A stretch of DNA of 9,496 nt from Bryobacteraceae bacterium (GCA_030044325.1 JASHWA010000308.1:1-9496), one strand, 5' to 3'. Counted from the first letter of the stretch, positions 1-7,011 are shown. The notes: generated by a model from the sequence alone, not told the origin. Numbers and translations: made by a program.

Positions 1-2895
1 CGGACTCAGCCCCAGATAATCCTTGAACGCGTCGAACATCTGGTGCGCGAACAGCTTCCGGTCCGCCATGTTGATGATCGGATCCAGGTACTTCGCGCCG
101 TGCTCGGCGAAAACGTCGGTTTCCTTGGTGAACGCCGCCTTGACGGTCTCCGGGCTCGCGGTAATCGTCGGACAGGCGTTGGAGCCCTGGAGCTGAACCA
201 GCTTGGTGGGAAGCACGTCGAACATCGGATAAAAAATGATGTCGAGCTTCTTCTTGAGCGTCTTCACAAACAGAAGATTGTGAACGTGCGAAATCCCGAC
301 CTTCGCCGGGAAGCACGGATCCACCGCCCCGCGGTTAGCGCCGGCGCGATACAAATCGCTGCTGGTGTAATCCGAATAAACGATATTTTCCGACGGAATC
401 CCCAGCGCCTGGAAATATCCATTGAAAATCTGCGCGTGCGAGTACATGTAGAACACGCGCGGAATGCCGATGCGGAAATTTTTCCGGGCCTCCATCCGCT
501 CGATACGCTTCTTAACCTCGCCTTTCTTGGTATCCCACCACCTGACTTGCGGGGCCGGATCCGAGAGAACGTCGGCTTTGCGGAAGCGGAACGCTTCGCG
601 CGAGGCCCACTCGACCAGATTGGGATACTTCGCTTTGACCGCGTCGAGGTTCCCCTTGATGCCTTTCATCTCGTCGATATCTTCGACGGTGCCCTTTTCG
701 CAGGTGGCGATAATCAGCCGCTGCTCGCCCACTTTCAAGGGGACCTTGGTCTTGCGATCCTGGAACTTCGGCTCGGGAAGCTGTACCGTCTCGCTGGAGC
801 CGATCGAAATCTGAATTTGCGTGAGCGGCTGCGGGATCGATTGCAGCGATTCGGTCTTTTGAATGTTGACCACCGGCTCGGCCGTCCCGTCGCCGTTGGT
901 GTTGACGTCGATAAACGTTCTCAGGCAGTTGTTCTTGCAGAAATAGCAGCGTGTGTCTTCGTTGCGCGTGGTGCGATAGTTGATCTTGCGCACCGCGTCG
1001 AGGCCGATAAAGGTCGTCTCGTGGCCGTTCTTCCACAGGCGGATCGATTCGACCGCCGCGCCGATGGCGCCCGATTCGCCGCAGTGCTCGTGCACGATGA
1101 TTTCGGGTTTTTTGCCGGCCGCGCGGAAGCTTTGATTGATGAAATCGACCTCGGCCTTGACCACGGCCATATTATTCTGCGTTCCGCCTTGCAGCACGAA
1201 GCGGGTCCCCAAATTGGCTAAATTCGGAATGCTCGCGACGTACAAAAACACGTTTTTCGGCAGAACCGCGGCGAGGCCCGCCAGAATTTCTTCGGCTCTC
1301 CATCCCTGGCGCTGGAAATTCACGATATCGGACTGCATGAACACCGCGCAGCCGTAGCCGAAAACCGGCATGCTCTGCGCCGCGAATGCCTGGCTCGCGA
1401 ACTGCTCGATCGGAACGTTGAAGGCTTCCGCGGTCGATTGCAAGAAATAGCCGTTTCCAGCCGAGCATTGCGTGTTCAGTTTGAAATCCTTCACGCGGCC
1501 GTTTTTCAGAACGATCAGCTTGATATCCTGGCCGCCCACGTCCACGATCACGTGCGGATCGTCGTAAAAACGAACCGCCGACTCGGTGTGGGCGACGGTT
1601 TCGACCAGCGCCACATCGCCGTGCAGGACATCTTTTAAAATATCCTTCGCATAGCCGGTGGTGCCCACGCCCAGCACTTCCAGCTTGGCGCCTTGAGACT
1701 CCACCTGCGCGCGCAGCTTGTCGAACATCTGCTTGGTATCTTCGATGGGGTTGCCGTTTGAAAGCTGGTACGCCTTGCACAGAATATCGCCGTTCTCATC
1801 GAGCAGCGCGGCTTTGGTTGAAGTGGACCCTCCGTCGACGCCCACCCATCCCGCCACCACCTGGCCGCGGGAGAACGTCGCCGGAGTAAATTTGTTGCGG
1901 CGATACGTATTTTCGAAACCTTCGAGCTCGCAACTGGAGCCCACCAGCCCGCGGCCGCCCGCCGCGGCTTTTTCTTCCGCGCGGCCGAAATCGATGTAAT
2001 AAGACAGACTCTCCGTTCCGGCGTAGCGGCCGATTTCTTCCTCTTCGTCCTTGCCGAACTCGATCGCGCCGATGGCCGCGAAATACTGCGCGTTTTGCGG
2101 AACCTTGATCAACTGGTCCGGCGTCGAGCCTTCCGGAATTTCGACCTTGCGCTCCTTCCACATCTTGGGAATGTTGGCGACCCAGGCCTCCCGCATCCCG
2201 CGAATAAATCCGTTCGGTCCGCCCAGCAGCAGCACGTGCGGACGAAGCGTGTGGCCGCGCGTGAGCACGCTTAGGTTTTGAAGCACGATGGCTTCAAACA
2301 GCGAAGCCATAAGCTGATCCGGCGGCGTGCCTTCCTTTTGCAGGCCGTTGATATCGGTTTCCGCAAATACTCCGCACTTTCCGGCCACCTTGTGCAGCTT
2401 GATTCCGTCGTATCCCTGGTTGGCCAGCTCTTCCACTGGAATTTTGAGCTTCGCGTTGATCTTATCGATCACCGCGCCCGTGCCTCCGGCGCATTTGTCG
2501 TTCATCGACGGAATTTTCTTCTTGCGTCCGCTCTCGTCGTCGTCTTTAAAGACGATGATTTTCGCGTCCTGCCCGCCCAGCTCGATCACCGAATACACTT
2601 CCGGGTGAAGTTTCTCGACGGCCAGCGACACGGCAGTGACTTCCTGCACGAATTTCGCGCCGATCCGTTCGGCGAGCGTGGTGCCGCCGGAACCCGTCAT
2701 GAAGATGCGCGTGGTGTCCTTGCCGATTCCCGCTTCGCTTTCCATCCGGCGGAGAAATTCCAGAACCTTTTCCGGCTGCTTGGTTTCATGGCGCTGATAA
2801 TCCCGCCAGACGATCGAATCGCTCGCGGTGTCCAGAACGCAGGCTTTTACGGTGGTCGAACCTACGTCCAGGCCGACGCTGAATCGTGCTCCCAT
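1..2895 (-). CDS. Tandem BcrAD/BadFG-type acyl-CoA dehydratase activase with DUF2229 domain (C-terminus beyond window)
   Basis: The reading frame is open for 965 codons from ATG at 2895 and leaves the window at position 1. GGAG (2906-2903) lies 7 nt before the ATG and supports this start. Two ASKHA-fold ATPase domains are visible. Domain 1 (about 5-280) has the phosphate motif DVGSTTVK from D10, ELGGQDAK at 105-112, NDKCAGGTG with C135 and GKCGVFAE with C174. Domain 2 (about 349-618) repeats this as DGGSTSTK from D354, DVGGQDIK at 452-459, C477 and C516. The four cysteines match the [4Fe-4S] ligands of HgdC-type activators. A C650-x2-C653-x3-C657 motif follows. From about 806 a DUF2229/COG3580 segment begins (GIPRVFYMYSHAQ, then DPCFPAKVG with C861). 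The family couples ATP hydrolysis to electron transfer into dehydratase or reductase partners, in the cytoplasm. The domain calls are firm, but the substrate is unknown. Relatives often continue into a COG3581 domain, and here a COG3581-like protein is a separate gene 30 bp upstream. Confidence 0.9.
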   Translation of the reverse strand, partial: MGARFSVGLDVGSTTVKACVLDTASDSIVWRDYQRHETKQPEKVLEFLRRMESEAGIGKDTTRIFMTGSGGTTLAERIGAKFVQEVTAVSLAVEKLHPEVYSVIELGGQDAKIIVFKDDDESGRKKKIPSMNDKCAGGTGAVIDKINAKLKIPVEELANQGYDGIKLHKVAGKCGVFAETDINGLQKEGTPPDQLMASLFEAIVLQNLSVLTRGHTLRPHVLLLGGPNGFIRGMREAWVANIPKMWKERKVEIPEGSTPDQLIKVPQNAQYFAAIGAIEFGKDEEEEIGRYAGTESLSYYIDFGRAEEKAAAGGRGLVGSSCELEGFENTYRRNKFTPATFSRGQVVAGWVGVDGGSTSTKAALLDENGDILCKAYQLSNGNPIEDTKQMFDKLRAQVESQGAKLEVLGVGTTGYAKDILKDVLHGDVALVETVAHTESAVRFYDDPHVIVDVGGQDIKLIVLKNGRVKDFKLNTQCSAGNGYFLQSTAEAFNVPIEQFASQAFAAQSMPVFGYGCAVFMQSDIVNFQRQGWRAEEILAGLAAVLPKNVFLYVASIPNLANLGTRFVLQGGTQNNMAVVKAEVDFINQSFRAAGKKPEIIVHEHCGESGAIGAAVESIRLWKNGHETTFIGLDAVRKINYRTTRNEDTRCYFCKNNCLRTFIDVNTNGDGTAEPVVNIQKTESLQSIPQPLTQIQISIGSSETVQLPEPKFQDRKTKVPLKVGEQRLIIATCEKGTVEDIDEMKGIKGNLDAVKAKYPNLVEWASREAFRFRKADVLSDPAPQVRWWDTKKGEVKKRIERMEARKNFRIGIPRVFYMYSHAQIFNGYFQALGIPSENIVYSDYTSSDLYRAGANRGAVDPCFPAKVGISHVHNLLFVKTLKKKLDIIFYPMFDVLPTKLVQLQGSNACPTITASPETVKAAFTKETDVFAEHGAKYLDPIINMADRKLFAHQMFDAFKDYLGLSP

Positions 2896-2902
2896 TTCGG
2901 CT

Positions 2903-2906
2903 CTCC
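2903..2906 (-). promoter_or_regulatory. Ribosome binding site of the activase gene
   Basis: Minus-strand GGAG (within GGAGAG) lies 7 nt upstream of ATG 2895, inside the 30-bp gap after the TAG of the upstream gene. No terminator-like hairpin or T-run is visible in this gap, so the two genes are most likely co-transcribed. Confidence 0.7.
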
Positions 2907-2925
2907 GTTTCCTGAATTTTCGAGA

Positions 2926-4698
2926 CTACGCGGCCACGGATTCCTTCACGCGAACGCGGGAGCGGCGGAACAACCCGCTGTCGCGCTCCATACGCCCGGA
3001 CACGTGCAGGACGAATTGCGCCGCGGTGCCCGCGATTCCTTCCACGTGCGGCACCTTGTAGAACGGACGCTTCAGTTCGGGATGATCTTCGATGTAATCG
3101 CGAATCTGGTTGAGAGATTTTCCGGTTTTCTCCAGACACTGCTCGAATTCCAGTTTGGCTTTGGCTTTGGCTTCGCCGAGCGCCATCTGCACGCGGCTGT
3201 GCGCGTTCACTTCGCCTTCGCCGCTGGTTTCGATGGGCAGGAAAATCATGTCCTTGTAGCGATTGATCACGGCCGATTGCGCGCCGTCGGATTGCGTCGA
3301 AGGCATGCACCCGAACGGCTTCAAAGCCAGCACCATGTGGCACAGGTGATGAATCGTGTAGTAAACGTTCTTGCCCACTTCGAGGTGCCCTTCGCCGCCG
3401 CGCGCGTAGCGGTTGTAGAACGGATGCGCCAGCTTGTCGAGCTCGGGCTGCGGAACCAGCTCGTGCGTGATTCCTCCCAGCTTGCGGATCACCCGATGAT
3501 AGAAGTGCTGCCACATCACCTCGCCGAGCGCCAGGCCGAACGCCTTCTTGTGATAAGCGATCTCCGCGGCGAACTTCTTTTGCGTGCTGTACTGCTGCAC
3601 GTCTTTGCGGCGCTGCGCGTTGAACTTGGCCTGATACAGAAGATAAGCGACCCACGTCGCGATGGGCTCCACCAGCACCTGCGCGCCTTCGCGCTCCAGG
3701 AAGCGGAACATATTGAAGTTGCCGTCGCCCTCGGTGGTCTGCGCCCAGAATTCGCCGGTGATTTTGACGATCGGCCTTACGCGGGTGCGATCGACGTCGA
3801 TCGAGTTCATCTTCTGGCGCGAATTTTCAAGCGCGTCCAGCCACACTTTCCCGTACAGATTCTCGCGAATCTTTCCGAGCGTGTTCAGCGTGTTCTTGAG
3901 CTTCTTCTTCTCCGGCCGCGAAAGATACCGGTTGACCCATCCTTTGGTGCTCTCGAGAATTTCATAGGGAGGCCGGTCCCGCAGGCAGGCGGCGATCTCG
4001 TCGCCTACTTCCCCGAAAATCTTATCGGTTTCGCCCTTGTTCACTTCATACGGCCGAATCTGGTGAATCAGATCCTGCAATGTGTCGCCGGCATGCAGCG
4101 CGTTGAGCATGCCCATTCCGAAATCGACGGTGAATTTGAGTCCCGGCTCGCCGGAACCGGCCTTGATTCCTTCCTGCTGCTGGAAAAGCAGCACGCGGAA
4201 GCCGTCGAACCCGGCGTTTTGCAGCGCGAAGCGATATTCCGCCTCGTACATGCCGAACCGGCACGGGCCGCAGGAACCGGCCGTGAAAAAGACGTAGTTG
4301 TTAATAATGTCTTCGCGCGGGATCCCTTGCTTTTCGAGGTTCTGTAGGTACTGAACCAGGTTTCCGACCGTGAAATAAGTCGGATTGCATTGGCCGTTGT
4401 TGCCATATTCCTTGCCGGCCTGGAACGCCGCCACGTCCGGCGTGGGGACGATGTCGCACTTGTAGCCGCAACCTTTAAATACCGCCTGAATCAGTTTCTC
4501 GTGCTTCCAGGTGAGGCCGCCAAACAGAATCGTGACCTTTTCGCGCTCCTCTGCTTTAAAGGAACGCTCCACCGGTTTCTTGAAGTGGTGGAGCTGTACT
4601 AACCCAGCCTGAATGCTCAGCCGAGCGCGCTCGGCTTGAAGGAATGCATTGACGTCCTGTTTTTCCAGCACATTCGATCCGCTACTGCTTGATGGCAT
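2926..4698 (-). CDS. HgdB/COG3581-like 2-hydroxyacyl-CoA dehydratase-related protein
   Basis: This 590-residue cytoplasmic protein starts at ATG 4698 and ends with TAG at 2926-2928. An in-frame ATG at 4716 would add six residues but has no ribosome binding site. GGGAG at 4709-4705 lies 6 nt before ATG 4698, so the shorter form is preferred. The protein resembles the C-terminal (COG3581-type) part of large activase/dehydratase fusion proteins. Visible signatures are a nucleotide-fold-like start (VTILFGGLTWKHE, about 55-67), GNNGQCNPTYFTVGNL with C104, TAGSCGPCRFGMYEAEYR with C143 and C146, and GCMPSTQSDGAQ with C464. These cysteines are candidate iron-sulfur ligands. No signal peptide or membrane segment is seen. 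It is the first gene of an operon and probably the redox partner of the activase encoded 30 bp downstream. The substrate is not identifiable: dehydratase, reductase or double-cubane-like reductase roles are all possible. Confidence 0.85.
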   Translation of the reverse strand: MPSSSSGSNVLEKQDVNAFLQAERARLSIQAGLVQLHHFKKPVERSFKAEEREKVTILFGGLTWKHEKLIQAVFKGCGYKCDIVPTPDVAAFQAGKEYGNNGQCNPTYFTVGNLVQYLQNLEKQGIPREDIINNYVFFTAGSCGPCRFGMYEAEYRFALQNAGFDGFRVLLFQQQEGIKAGSGEPGLKFTVDFGMGMLNALHAGDTLQDLIHQIRPYEVNKGETDKIFGEVGDEIAACLRDRPPYEILESTKGWVNRYLSRPEKKKLKNTLNTLGKIRENLYGKVWLDALENSRQKMNSIDVDRTRVRPIVKITGEFWAQTTEGDGNFNMFRFLEREGAQVLVEPIATWVAYLLYQAKFNAQRRKDVQQYSTQKKFAAEIAYHKKAFGLALGEVMWQHFYHRVIRKLGGITHELVPQPELDKLAHPFYNRYARGGEGHLEVGKNVYYTIHHLCHMVLALKPFGCMPSTQSDGAQSAVINRYKDMIFLPIETSGEGEVNAHSRVQMALGEAKAKAKLEFEQCLEKTGKSLNQIRDYIEDHPELKRPFYKVPHVEGIAGTAAQFVLHVSGRMERDSGLFRRSRVRVKESVAA

Positions 4699-4704
4699 AT
4701 TTGT

Positions 4705-4709
4705 CTCCC
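4705..4709 (-). promoter_or_regulatory. Ribosome binding site that decides the start of the COG3581-like gene
   Basis: Minus-strand GGGAG lies 6 nt before ATG 4698. The alternative ATG 4716 is upstream of this site and is preceded only by an A/T-rich stretch without a purine-rich motif. The site therefore argues for the 590-residue product. Confidence 0.75.
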
Positions 4710-4784
4710 GGCTCATTTAACGGATTTAAAACACACCTGTTGCGCCAAGGCGCGCAGATGCACTGTAAGACGATGGGTGAAAGG

Positions 4785-4806
4785 ACGACGTTTCGGAAAA
4801 TGTCGT
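4785..4806. other. Inverted repeat, stem-loop of 9 pairs on the plus strand
   Basis: ACGAC (4785-4789) pairs with GTCGT (4802-4806). On plus-strand RNA the next position is a G-U wobble, followed by three A-U pairs around a CGGA loop. On minus-strand RNA the same position is an A-C mismatch and the loop is TCCG. The asymmetry weakly favours transcription of the plus strand, opposite to the neighbouring UUCG hairpin. Confidence 0.4.
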
Positions 4807-4831
4807 TGTTTCCACAGACATCTTGCGTCGC

Positions 4832-4869
4832 GCCCTGAAGTTTTCTCTTCTGGGCATCTCCGAAGAGAT
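4832..4869 (-). other. Two abutting hairpins in the operon leader, one with a UUCG tetraloop
   Basis: On the minus strand, ATCTC-TTCG-GAGAT (4869-4856) is a perfect 5-bp stem closed by the extra-stable C(UUCG)G tetraloop. With no spacer it is followed by GCCC-A-GAAG / CTTC-A-GGGC (4855-4832), which has 8 paired bases, one A/A mismatch and an AGAAAA loop. Directly adjacent stems can stack coaxially, as in many structured leaders. The pairing is seen in the sequence; function is inferred. Confidence 0.5.
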
Positions 4870-4964
4870 TGCGAACCAGGTCGTACTGATTGAACACAGC
4901 GTCGCCTGGGGGTGAGGCTCGCAGGATCTTTCATGTCCTTTACGAACTGTAACGACTACGATGA

Positions 4965-4995
4965 ATTTTAACGCGATTCGGATGCGAAATTTCAA
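4965..4995 (-). promoter_or_regulatory. Possible sigma-70-type promoter of the activase operon
   Basis: On the minus strand, TTGAAA (4995-4990) and TAAAAT (4970-4965) resemble -35 and -10 boxes. TAAAAT matches the -10 consensus at five of six positions. The 19-bp spacer is longer than the usual 16 to 18 bp, which lowers confidence. It would place the transcription start near 4958 and give a leader of about 260 nt. Confidence 0.35.
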
Positions 4996-5093
4996 CTAAT
5001 TTCTAACGCAACCGTGATGATCTCTTTTTGTTCGCCGAGAAAATCTGGGATTTGCCGCGTTATCTCTCTCCCCGCTTGCGCATCCAATGCCAA

Positions 5094-5098
5094 AGGAG
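5094..5098 (+). promoter_or_regulatory. Ribosome binding site that decides the transketolase start
   Basis: AGGAG lies 5 nt upstream of GTG 5104. An in-frame ATG at 5014 would add 30 residues but has no purine-rich site before it, and those residues do not resemble a transketolase N-terminus. GTG 5104 is therefore preferred. No promoter of convincing quality is seen upstream on this strand. Confidence 0.8.
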
Positions 5099-5103
5099 TC
5101 AAC

Positions 5104-6930
5104 GTGCCTGCTATTTCCATCGAACGCCAGCTTCTTCAGGACAAAGCCACCCAGTTGCGAATCGATTCTATCCGCGCCACGACGGCCGCGGGCAGCGGTC
5201 ATCCGACTTCGTGCGCCTCCGCGGCCGAAATCATGTCCGTCCTGTTTTTCTCGACCATGCGCTACGACCCGAAAAACCCGCGCAATCCGGCCAATGACAT
5301 TTTCATTCTCTCCAAAGGTCACGCTGCGCCGATTCTTTACGCGGCATGGGCCGAAGCGGGACTGTTTCCGCGCAAGGAATTACTGACGCTGCGTAAATTC
5401 GGATCAAACCTCGAGGGTCATCCGACGCCGCGCCTGCCGTTTGTCCCCGTCGCCACCGGATCGCTCGGCCAGGGATTGCCCGCCGGCATCGGAATGGCGC
5501 TCGCGGCGCGCCTCGATTACTCGCGGCGGCGCGTCTACGTCTTGATGGGCGACGGCGAATCGGCGGAAGGTTCGGTGTGGGAAGCCGCGCACGTCGCCGC
5601 GCATTACGCGCTCGCCAATCTGTGCGCCACCATCGACATCAATCGCCTCGGCCAGAGCGAAGAGACCATGGATGGTCACGATATCGAAGCGTATCGCAAG
5701 CGCTTCGAAGCCTTCGGCTGGAACGCCATCCCCGTGGACGGTCACGATATCGAAGAGTTGCAGAACGCCTATCAGAAGGCCCAGCTCACGCGCGATCGGC
5801 CCAGCGTGGTTCTCGCGCGTACGCTTAAAGGCAAAGGAATCCCCGGCGAAGAAGATAAAAACGGATTCCACGGTCACGCCATCGAGCCGGATCGCGCGCA
5901 GAAAATCGTCGCGGACATGGAACAGAGCCTTCAAGGTCACGACACCACCTGGAATCCGAATCTCCCCGAGCCTTTCACGCCGCCGCAAGGCCAGCGCCTC
6001 AAAATCGCGGATCTTCCCTATTCCACCCAATCGCAACCGGAAGCCACGCGCAAGGCGTTCGGCGATGCGCTGGCCGCGCTCGGCAAGGCGAATCCGCTGG
6101 TGGTCGTGCTCGACGGCGACGTCAAAAATTCGACCTACACGGAAGAGTTTCAGGCGGTCGCGCCGGACCGGTTTTTCGAGGGCTACATCGCCGAACAGGA
6201 CATGGTGGGCGCGGCGATGGGACTGGCCGCGGCCGGAAAGATTCCCTTCGCCTCCACCTTTGCGTGTTTCATGACGCGCGCCGCGGACTTTATCCGCATG
6301 GCCGCGATCAGCGGAAGCAACATCAAGCTGGTGGGCACGCACGCCGGAATTTCGATCGGCGAAGACGGACCGTCCCAGATGGGTCTCGAAGACATCGCGA
6401 TGACCACGGCCCAGCCGGATTTCGCGGTGCTCTATCCTTCCGATGCGACCAGCGCGTGGCGGGCCGTCGAGCTTGCCGTCGCCGTCAAAGGGCCCGTCTA
6501 CATTCGCACCAGCCGTCCGAAAACTCCCGTGATTTACGGACCCGAGGAAAAATTCGAGCTGGGAAAATCCAAGGTGCTCCGGCGCGGCAATCGCGCGCTG
6601 GTGGTCGCAGCCGGAATCACGCTGTTTGAAGCGCTCAAGGCGTTCGACGAGCTGAAAGACATTACCGTGGTCGATCTGTTCAGCGTGCAGCCCATCGATG
6701 TCGAAACGCTGCGCCAGTGCGCCGAGCAGTGCGGCGGCCGCGTGCTTACGGTCGAGGATCATTATCTGCACGGCGGCATCGGCGATGCGGTGAGCGTCGC
6801 ACTGAAGATGCCCGTCGAGCGCCTGGCCGTTCGCGAAATCCCGCGCAGCGGAAAACCGGAGGAGCTCATCGACAAATTCGGAATTTCCGCACGCGCCATC
6901 GCCAACGCGTGCCGCGCGCTGAAGAATTAA
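5104..6930 (+). CDS. tkt: Transketolase (short, mammalian/archaeal-like type)
   Basis: This complete 608-residue cytoplasmic enzyme uses thiamine diphosphate and a divalent metal. It moves two-carbon ketol units between sugar phosphates in the non-oxidative pentose phosphate pathway. Visible landmarks are GHPT with H33 (the conserved substrate and proton-transfer histidine), SKGHAAP at 70-76, GSLGQGLPAGIG at 119-130, the ThDP/metal motif GDG at 149-151 with N180, FHGH with H256, and YIAEQDM with E364, the glutamate that activates the thiazolium cofactor. The order (ThDP-binding domain, pyrimidine domain, C-terminal domain) is intact in one chain, not split in two as in many archaea. The length is close to animal transketolases (about 620) and shorter than the E. 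coli type (about 660). DXP synthase and the split forms are less likely because of the length and the GHPT/FHGH pattern. The gene is divergent from the activase operon. The exact donor/acceptor preference cannot be read from the sequence. Confidence 0.95.
   Translation: MPAISIERQLLQDKATQLRIDSIRATTAAGSGHPTSCASAAEIMSVLFFSTMRYDPKNPRNPANDIFILSKGHAAPILYAAWAEAGLFPRKELLTLRKFGSNLEGHPTPRLPFVPVATGSLGQGLPAGIGMALAARLDYSRRRVYVLMGDGESAEGSVWEAAHVAAHYALANLCATIDINRLGQSEETMDGHDIEAYRKRFEAFGWNAIPVDGHDIEELQNAYQKAQLTRDRPSVVLARTLKGKGIPGEEDKNGFHGHAIEPDRAQKIVADMEQSLQGHDTTWNPNLPEPFTPPQGQRLKIADLPYSTQSQPEATRKAFGDALAALGKANPLVVVLDGDVKNSTYTEEFQAVAPDRFFEGYIAEQDMVGAAMGLAAAGKIPFASTFACFMTRAADFIRMAAISGSNIKLVGTHAGISIGEDGPSQMGLEDIAMTTAQPDFAVLYPSDATSAWRAVELAVAVKGPVYIRTSRPKTPVIYGPEEKFELGKSKVLRRGNRALVVAAGITLFEALKAFDELKDITVVDLFSVQPIDVETLRQCAEQCGGRVLTVEDHYLHGGIGDAVSVALKMPVERLAVREIPRSGKPEELIDKFGISARAIANACRALKN
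5674..5755 (+). repeat. Short direct repeat inside the transketolase gene
   Basis: The 16-bp sequence GGTCACGATATCGAAG occurs at 5674-5689 and again at 5740-5755, 66 bp (22 codons) apart and in the same frame. Both copies encode a GHDIE segment preceded by Asp, and with that codon the match is 18 of 19 bases. Only the second copy sits where transketolases usually carry a DGHD/DGHS motif. Confidence 0.8.
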
Positions 6931-6979
6931 TTCGTCCGGACAGCCCCGCCCGCCGAAAAACGCCGTCAGGCCGCGGTTT

Positions 6980-7011
6980 GCAGGGCCAAAATTGCATAAC
7001 GGCCGTCCTGC
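6980..7011 (+). other. Imperfect hairpin between transketolase and the DUF4175-like gene
   Basis: GCAGG (6980-6984) pairs with CCTGC (7007-7011). An inner GCC/GGC pairing is possible across a 3-nt bulge, leaving a 13-nt loop. No run of T follows, so it does not qualify as a standard intrinsic terminator. It overlaps the possible promoter at 6992-7019, and the two readings compete. Confidence 0.25.

Larger units (their letters stand above)
4717..4958 (-). promoter_or_regulatory. Hairpin-rich 5' leader of the activase operon (putative)
   Basis: This stretch between the divergent genes holds no convincing gene. If transcription starts just after the TAAAAT box at 4970-4965, the operon mRNA has a leader of about 260 nt. 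Reading along the minus strand, hairpins can form at 4922-4899 (GCG and GCCT paired with AGGC and CGC), 4869-4856, 4855-4832, 4806-4785 and 4756-4741 (TGCGC/GCGCA). The spacing and number of hairpins suggest a structured leader or a small RNA. I do not recognise a known riboswitch, T-box, 6S RNA or SRP RNA. The transcribed strand is not settled: the UUCG tetraloop at 4864-4861 favours minus, whereas the 4785-4806 stem pairs better (a G-U pair instead of A-C) on plus. Confidence 0.4.

Noticed and set aside
43..1221. 392-codon open frame on the plus strand near the window start
   Set aside because: It is antisense to the well-conserved second ATPase domain and DUF2229 part of the activase. The Arg/Asp/Leu-rich product has no recognisable domain.
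2278..4347. 689-codon open frame on the plus strand, opposite the activase operon
   Set aside because: It crosses the boundary between two real genes on the other strand, is rich in Arg, His and Phe, and has no recognisable motif. It is a codon-bias shadow.
4682..4897. 71-codon GTG-initiated open frame on the minus strand in the operon leader
   Set aside because: No ribosome binding site precedes the GTG, it runs over the start of the COG3581-like gene in another frame, and I see no family resemblance.
4713..4934. 73-codon ATG-initiated frame on the minus strand ending 15 nt before the COG3581-like start, a possible leader peptide
   Set aside because: The only purine-rich stretch (AAAGGA) is about 1 nt from the ATG, too close to work normally, and the product is Arg-rich without pattern. 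Its end near the next start is suggestive but not enough.
4899..5103. TPP riboswitch upstream of the thiamine-diphosphate-dependent transketolase
   Set aside because: The GGGGGTGAGGC stretch near 4908-4918 recalls part of the motif, but the CTGAGA and ACCTGATC-type elements are missing.
5014..5103. Upstream in-frame ATG of transketolase (638-residue form)
   Set aside because: It has no ribosome binding site, and the extra 30 residues do not resemble the family. GTG 5104 has a strong AGGAG.
5404..6771. 455-codon open frame on the minus strand, opposite transketolase
   Set aside because: It lies wholly inside a clearly conserved transketolase gene and its product shows no known motif.
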